Of a DNA stretch of 64,000 nucleotides, positions 59,401 through 64,000 are shown in pieces. The position numbers were made by a program, and so were the translations under genes. The notes under the pieces are model-generated. The model made no database searches, was not told where the DNA came from, and worked only from the letters and a program-made list of their open reading frames with translations. The DNA lies in the NCBI RefSeq assembly GCF_000153045.1, contig NZ_CH724159.1, forward strand, positions 351,259 through 415,258, in the 5' to 3' direction. Within the stretch, counting starts at the first letter, position 1. Each line of letters starts with the position of its first letter. Source of the stretch: Synechococcus sp. WH 5701 (GTDB lineage Bacteria; Cyanobacteriota; Cyanobacteriia; PCC-6307; Cyanobiaceae).

Positions 59401-61152
59401 ATGGCCGCCATCCGTCTGGGCCTGATCTGGCGCTACCTCCGCCCCCACCGGCGCGAGGTGTACCTCGGTGTCACCGCCCTGGTGGTGGTGAACCTGCTGA
59501 GCGTCAGTATTCCGCTGCTGGTGAGAGGCGTCATCGACGACCTCCAGGACGGTTTTTCCTCATCGACGCTGCTGCGTCACGCGGGGGTGATCGTGCTGCT
59601 CGCCACGGTGATGGCGGGCGCCCGCCAGCTCTCGCGCATGCTTGTGTTCGGCGTCGGCCGGCAGGTGGAGGCCAACCTGCGCCAGCGCCTGTTCGATCAC
59701 ATGCTCCGCCAGGAGCCGGGCTGGGTGCAGGCCACCGGCAGCGGTGAAGTGATCAGCCGCGCCACCAGTGATGTGGAGAACGTGCGCCGGCTGCTGGGCT
59801 TCGCCGTGCTCAGCCTCTCCAACACCGCTCTGGCCTATGCCCTCACCTTGCCGGCGATGCTGGCGATCGACCCCGGCCTCAGCCTGGCGGCGGTGGGGCT
59901 CTACCCGGTGATGCTGGTGGTGGTGCGCCTGTTCGGCGGGCGGATGATGCGTCAGCAGCGGCGCCAGCAGGAGGCGCTCGGCAGCCTCAGCGACCTGATC
60001 CAGGAAGACCTCTCCGGCATCAGCGCCATCAAGATCTATGGGCAGGAGGATCACGAGCAGGGGGCCTTCTCCCGGCGCAATGGCCGCTACCGCGACGCGG
60101 CGCTCTCCCTGGCGCGAACCCGCAGCACGCTCTTCCCACTGCTGGAGGGCATTTCCTCGATCAGCCTGTTGCTGTTGCTGGCGCTGGGCAGCGGCCAGCT
60201 CGAGAGCGGCCGGCTGAGCATCGGCAATCTGGTGGCCCTGATCCTGTTCGTGGAGCGGCTGGTGTTCCCCACCGCCCTGCTGGGCTTCACCCTCAACACC
60301 TTCCAGACCGGCCAGGTGAGCCTGGAGCGTGTGGAGGAGCTGCTGGCGCGGGAGCCGCGGGTGGTGTCACCGCCCGTGCCCAAGGCCCCGGCCAGGGTCG
60401 CGCGCGGGGCTGTGGAGGCCCGTGGGCTCAGCGTGCGCTACGACGGCGCCCAGCGTGAGGCCCTCCAGGACGTGAGCTTCCAGCTGCGGCCAGGGGAACT
60501 GGTGGCGCTGGTGGGCCCCGTGGGTTGCGGCAAGACCACCCTGGCCCGGGCGCTGGGGCGGATGGTGGAGGTGCCCGAGGGGCAGCTGTTCCTCGATGGG
60601 GTCGATGTCACGGCGCTCTCCCTCGATGATCTGCGCCGTCAGGTGGCCCTGGTGCCCCAGGAGGGCTATCTGTTCACAGCCACCCTGGCCGACAACCTGC
60701 GTTACGGCGACCCGGAGGCCGACGACGCCCGGGTGGAGGCGGCGGCCGAGCAGGCCCGCCTCGCTGGCGACATCCGCGGTTTTCCTGATGGCTATCAGAC
60801 CCTGGTGGGGGAGCGGGGCATCACCCTCAGCGGCGGCCAGCGCCAGCGGGCGGCGCTCGGGCGGGCGCTGCTGGTGTCAGCTCCCCTGCTGGTGCTTGAT
60901 GACGCCCTGGCCAGCGTGGACAACAACACGGCCGCGGAAATCCTCGATTCGATCCGCGCCGAGAAGGGGCGCACGATCCTGATGATCAGCCACCAGCTTT
61001 CTGCCGCCGCCGCCTGCGACCGGGTGCTGGTGATGGAGGACGGCCGTCTGGTGCAGCAGGGCCATCACCAGGAGCTGGTGGCCATCCCGGGCACCTACCG
61101 GCGCCTGTGGGAGCGGGAGCGGGCGGAGGAACGGCTGCAGCAGGTGGCCTGA
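59401..61152 (+). CDS. ABC exporter (MsbA/MDR-type half transporter)
   Basis: 583 residues from ATG 59401 (MAAIRLGLIWRYLRPHRREV). Six-helix ABC transmembrane domain followed by the ATPase: Walker A GPVGCGKTTLA, signature LSGGQRQRAALGRALL, Walker B LLVLDDALASVDN, His switch ISHQLS. It would work as a homodimer or with a partner elsewhere; substrate unknown (lipid or peptide type). Confidence 0.9.
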   Translation: MAAIRLGLIWRYLRPHRREVYLGVTALVVVNLLSVSIPLLVRGVIDDLQDGFSSSTLLRHAGVIVLLATVMAGARQLSRMLVFGVGRQVEANLRQRLFDHMLRQEPGWVQATGSGEVISRATSDVENVRRLLGFAVLSLSNTALAYALTLPAMLAIDPGLSLAAVGLYPVMLVVVRLFGGRMMRQQRRQQEALGSLSDLIQEDLSGISAIKIYGQEDHEQGAFSRRNGRYRDAALSLARTRSTLFPLLEGISSISLLLLLALGSGQLESGRLSIGNLVALILFVERLVFPTALLGFTLNTFQTGQVSLERVEELLAREPRVVSPPVPKAPARVARGAVEARGLSVRYDGAQREALQDVSFQLRPGELVALVGPVGCGKTTLARALGRMVEVPEGQLFLDGVDVTALSLDDLRRQVALVPQEGYLFTATLADNLRYGDPEADDARVEAAAEQARLAGDIRGFPDGYQTLVGERGITLSGGQRQRAALGRALLVSAPLLVLDDALASVDNNTAAEILDSIRAEKGRTILMISHQLSAAAACDRVLVMEDGRLVQQGHHQELVAIPGTYRRLWERERAEERLQQVA

Positions 61153-61225
61153 TTCGCACGAGTTGTTGAACAGCACAGACAAGCCCGCGGGGAGGGGCTT
61201 AGCTGAGGCAGATCACGCGAGGACG

Positions 61226-61489
61226 ATGGAGAACCCCAAGGGCTACAACCTGCGCTGCACCCTCACCTTCGGCGACATCTACGGCCAGGTGCTGGTGTGG
61301 ATGGTGGTGATCTTCGTGAGCCTGGCGGCGGGGCTGGCTCTGATGGGCTCCAGCAAGCCGATCTTCGCCCTGGTGGGGGTGGGCGTGATCCTGGTGCTCT
61401 CGCTGCCCTTCCTGCTGTTCGCCTTCACCACCACCCTGCTGAACCACATCGCCCTGGAACCCTCTCCGGCCCCGGATCGCGTTGCCTAG
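61226..61489 (+). CDS. Small two-TM protein, cyanobacterial type
   Basis: 87 residues from ATG 61226 (MENPKGYNLRCTLTFGDIYGQVLVW). Two helices (VLVWMVVIFVSLAAGLALMG and IFALVGVGVILVLSLPFLLFAFTTTLLNHI) and a short tail. I do not know its function. It lies between the exporter and msrA on the same strand with about 75 nt and 25 nt gaps. Confidence 0.7.
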   Translation: MENPKGYNLRCTLTFGDIYGQVLVWMVVIFVSLAAGLALMGSSKPIFALVGVGVILVLSLPFLLFAFTTTLLNHIALEPSPAPDRVA

Positions 61490-61513
61490 GCTCAAGTCTT
61501 AAGCAGAGCAGCG

Positions 61514-62272
61514 GTGTTCGGACTTTTCAACCAGGCCCCCGGCGCGGCCAAGGGCAGGATCGTGTCCGCCGAGGAGGCCCTGCCAGGGCGTGACACCCCG
61601 ATCGCCACGGCCAGCACCCATGTGGTCCTCGGCACGCCCCTCCAGGCGCCTCTCCAGCCTGGCCAGGAGGAGGCTTTCTTCGGCTGCGGCTGTTTCTGGG
61701 GGGCCGAGAAAGGGTTCTGGCGCCTGCCGGGTGTGATCACCACGGCCGTGGGCTACTGCGGCGGCCACACCCCCAACCCCACCTACGAGGAGGTCTGCTC
61801 CGGACGCACCGGCCACACCGAAGCGGTGCGGGTGGTGTGGGACACCGATCAGGTGGGCTTCGCCGATCTGCTCAAGTTGTTCTGGGAGTGCCATGACCCC
61901 ACCCAGGGCATGGCCCAGGGGAACGATCGCGGCAGCCAGTACCGCTCGGCGATCGTGGCCAGCACCGAGGCCCAGGCCGAACTGGCCCGCGCCAGCCGCG
62001 ATCATTACCAGCAGCAGTTGAGCGCAGCCGGCTTCCCGGCGATCACCACCGAGTTGCTCGCCGGCAAGCCCTTCTTTTTCGCCGAGACCCACCACCAGCA
62101 GTACCTGGAACGGCCAGGCAGTCGGCCCTATTGCTCGGCTCGACCCACCGGCGTTCGACTGAGCGCCTTCCCCGGTTCTGACTTCAAGCTCCCGGCTTCC
62201 GTCTGGGAGCACTACGACTGGAGCCAGCCCCATTGCGTCCTACGCAGTCCCGGCGGCCCCATCACGCTCTGA
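61514..62272 (+). CDS. msrA: Peptide-methionine (S)-S-oxide reductase MsrA
   Basis: 252 residues from GTG 61514 (FGLFNQAPGAAKGRIVSAEEAL). The catalytic motif GCGCFWGAEKGFWRLPGV is followed by GYCGGHTPNPTYEEVCSGRTGHTE and GNDRGSQYRSAI. It repairs oxidised methionine, useful under photo-oxidative stress. An N-terminal extension of about 40 residues precedes the core, as in other cyanobacterial MsrA. Resolving Cys lie near the C-terminus (RPYCSARP, PHCVLRS). Confidence 0.94.
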   Translation: MFGLFNQAPGAAKGRIVSAEEALPGRDTPIATASTHVVLGTPLQAPLQPGQEEAFFGCGCFWGAEKGFWRLPGVITTAVGYCGGHTPNPTYEEVCSGRTGHTEAVRVVWDTDQVGFADLLKLFWECHDPTQGMAQGNDRGSQYRSAIVASTEAQAELARASRDHYQQQLSAAGFPAITTELLAGKPFFFAETHHQQYLERPGSRPYCSARPTGVRLSAFPGSDFKLPASVWEHYDWSQPHCVLRSPGGPITL

Positions 62273-62282
62273 ACCACACGGG

Positions 62283-62637
62283 CGACTCGTTGCCTACTTG
62301 AGGGTCAGCACTGAGGGAAGAGATCAGGACTCCAGTTTCCTGCGGCAGCGGGCTGCTCCCGGATGGCTGGAGCTGACTGCTGCAGAACTGCAGGGGCACA
62401 CCACGGCAGAGCGGTATGCACGGATCGAGCCCGAAGAAGGGAGCGGCAAGCCCACCTACAAGCGCCAGCCCTGGCCCCAGCCGACAAGCAGCTACTCGCC
62501 AGCTGGCGCATCTGCTGCCAGCTATCGGGCCTGATCTCTACACGATGACGGTGGTACGACGGCAAATGATGCGTGCGATCGAGCGGATCGAGGTCCAGGG
62601 CGGTGAGGTCGTGAGCGTCACCCTGGCCGGGGGATGA
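62283..62637 (+). pseudogene. Serine site-specific recombinase remnant
   Basis: From 62283 the frame reads RLVAYLRVSTEGRDQDSSFLRQR, close to the resolvase N-terminal signature (YxRVSTxxQ). The reading frame then drifts, and only near 62560-62637 (another frame) appears RAIERIEVQGGEVVSVTL, similar to the end of large serine recombinases. The catalytic Ser should lie in RVST. No usable start codon precedes it. Internal deletion and frame shifts make it non-functional. It marks an old insertion after msrA. Confidence 0.4.
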
Positions 62638-62749
62638 GGAGGGGCTCCGCCATGTGATCCATCAAGATCCTCGACGCTTGTGGCCGCTCGCCTTGCGCCA
62701 GAAGTATTGGCTGCGACCATCCGCTTCCCCACGCTTATCGACGACAGCC

Positions 62750-62953
62750 ATGGGATCGTCAACGGAACACCGGGCAGCCCTGGCTGCCCTGGGCCTGAAC
62801 ACCAAACCCAGAAGCCGGCACGACCTGGCGCGGCTTGTGGCGCGCTGCCACCCGGCCTCCCAGCCATGGAGCGCCGTGCAGACTGCGGCCTACCGGCGGG
62901 TGTGGGAAGAACTGGAGAGCGGCTGCGAGGCTGATGTCCCAGTGGCGGCCTGA
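62750..62953 (+). CDS. Small hypothetical protein, tandem paralogue 1
   Basis: 67 residues (MGSSTEHRAALAALGLNTKPRSRHDLARLVARCHPASQPWSAVQTAAYRRVWEEL). It shares AL..LGL, a central helix, HPA and AYRxVWE with the next gene, so the two look like a duplicated pair. Family not recognised; soluble. Accessory in location. Confidence 0.45.
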   Translation: MGSSTEHRAALAALGLNTKPRSRHDLARLVARCHPASQPWSAVQTAAYRRVWEELESGCEADVPVAA

Positions 62954-63005
62954 GGAACGACCATCGCCGCAAGGATCAGCAGCGGCGGACTTGCTGAGCG
63001 GACCT

Positions 63006-63227
63006 ATGAGGAGATGGTCGATGGTTCCCGATCCACCAGATGTGGCGACGGCGCTGGAGCTTCTGGGTCTGACGGTGGTCCCGGAGGATTTCGAGGCGTT
63101 GGCCTGCCAGGTGGCCTGGATGCACCCTGCTGCGGAGGCCATCAGCGACGCCCAGAGCCTGGCCTACCGGGTGGTGTGGGAAGCGGTGGAGGAACGCATC
63201 GAAAGCCGGAGCGGAGGTGACCTCTGA
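63006..63227 (+). CDS. Small hypothetical protein, tandem paralogue 2
   Basis: 73 residues from ATG 63006 (MRRWSMVPDPPDVATALELLGL; ATG 63021 is an alternative). The core ALELLGLTVVPEDFEALACQVAWMHPAAEAISDAQSLAYRVVWEAVEERIE parallels paralogue 1. No known domain is seen. Confidence 0.45.
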   Translation: MRRWSMVPDPPDVATALELLGLTVVPEDFEALACQVAWMHPAAEAISDAQSLAYRVVWEAVEERIESRSGGDL

Positions 63228-63271
63228 CAGGCAGACCGCCCACCTGCACGAGGCCAGAGTTTGTGCCCAGA

Positions 63272-63898
63272 TCAGGGCTGGGTATCGCTTCTTACGTCAA
63301 CTAGTCGGCGACATTCGTAATGTTTCGTTGCACTCACAAGGGTTTCCCATGGCGCGAGCCACTCAAGCCTGACCATCTCAACATTGAGGTTGCGCCCGTT
63401 TGCATACACCTCAGCCACGGTTCGGCCGTAGCGATCGATCGTCTGGGGCCTGATCTCGAGGGGACCGCTCCCAACCAGCTGGCGCAGGGTCTGGGTGGCG
63501 GCTGCGTCGCTGGCGCCCTGGGCCGTCTCCGGAGCGTCAATACAGTCCAGACGGACGGTGACGGACTCACCGCTGCTGGCCCTGACCCGGATGGTGTCGC
63601 TGTCACCGACTGAGATCAGCCCGGCCCTGCCACTGATCAGTGTTGCCTTGGGCCGAGGACTGGATGGGCCTCTGGGCGGAGGTGATCCACCTTTGCCCCC
63701 CTTACAGAGGGCTTCGCAGGGGATGCCGTCGCCATCACCATCGATGCGCGTGTTCCCCGACTTCAGGGATCGCATCGCCTCCTCACAGGTGCGGAAATTG
63801 GAGCACCGCTGAGCAACTGCCGGCTGAGGACAGACCAGCAGGATGGCCAGGGAGCAGAGCACGAGCAGCCATCGCCTGGAAGGTGCCGGAGACTTCAT
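63272..63898 (-). CDS. Secreted Excalibur + staphylococcal-nuclease-like protein
   Basis: 208 residues. Signal peptide (about residues 9-29, ending AVAQ), then an Excalibur Ca-binding motif (CEEAMRSLKSGNTRIDGDGDGIPCEALC), a Gly/Pro linker and an SNase fold: VGDSDTIRVRASSGESVTVRLDCIDAPETAQG and QTIDRYGRTVAEVYANGRNLNVEMVR. It would act as a secreted Ca-dependent nuclease. The last 30 residues (EWLAPWETLVSATKHYECRR) do not follow the usual SNase helix, so the 3' end may have drifted. Confidence 0.8.
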   Translation of the reverse strand: MKSPAPSRRWLLVLCSLAILLVCPQPAVAQRCSNFRTCEEAMRSLKSGNTRIDGDGDGIPCEALCKGGKGGSPPPRGPSSPRPKATLISGRAGLISVGDSDTIRVRASSGESVTVRLDCIDAPETAQGASDAAATQTLRQLVGSGPLEIRPQTIDRYGRTVAEVYANGRNLNVEMVRLEWLAPWETLVSATKHYECRRLVDVRSDTQP

Positions 63899-64000
63899 GC
63901 CTGGATCAATGGGTTCGCAACGGTGATGACTGGTTTGCTGCGCAGGAATGCCTGCCGCTTCGTGGACGGTTCGCCCATCTGCTTGGTCAAGTGACGCAAG

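Overview
The window looks like chromosome from a high-GC unicellular picocyanobacterium of the Synechococcus/Cyanobium type. Several cyanobacterial families support this: a PAM68-like protein, a CPP1-like J-domain membrane protein, DUF3531, DUF3288, DUF1816, a mini-RNase III, a DUF92/VTE6-like kinase and a monomeric B12-dependent NrdJ. The core genes are uniformly GC-rich and tightly packed, often with 4-bp overlaps. This assignment rests on gene content, not on a marker tree.

Core block 1 (1-24.4 kb): mfd (5' end cut by the window), ctpA, ispG, a family-4 uracil-DNA glycosylase, a class I aminotransferase, a phnD-(small ORF)-phnC-phnE cluster whose permease is a double-length fusion, an SGNH hydrolase, a sigma-70 factor, DUF92, rsmE, DUF3531, an ABC ATPase, hslO, a CPP1-like gene, prfC, a serine hydrolase and nrdJ.

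Accessory block (24.7-38 kb): this stretch is largely lower in GC and contains many decayed genes. It opens with a TMEM175-type channel gene carrying an internal deletion. Next comes what I read as a three-cassette array without an integrase (a CALIN). Each gene or gene pair is followed by an attC-like imperfect palindrome: (1) a PD-(D/E)xK/HSDR_N-type nuclease, (2) a Xre/MbcA-like antitoxin with a RES toxin, (3) a DUF1254/DUF1214 protein. The two defence-type cassettes start 6 nt after a -10 hexamer, so they are probably leaderless. After the array comes an overlapping DUF429-MNT-HEPN-hsdR operon without hsdM or hsdS, and its HsdR seems to lack the motif V-VI segment. Then follow an O-methyltransferase, two cupins, a DUF2442 remnant, a RaiA/HPF-like gene, two attC-like remnants and a vapBC pair with a clear operator.

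Core block 2 (38-62.3 kb): small secreted or membrane proteins, dnaG, an EamA transporter, gadB with a membrane partner, ruvA-rpsO-PAM68, dnaE, gatA (with a +1 frameshift in a G5 run), DUF1816, a SPOUT rRNA methyltransferase-mrnC-STAS run, carA, trpD, DUF3288, an ABC exporter and msrA. The right end (62.3-63.9 kb) is again accessory: a serine-recombinase remnant, two tandem paralogous small ORFs and a secreted Excalibur/SNase nuclease. I saw no tRNA, rRNA or CRISPR array.
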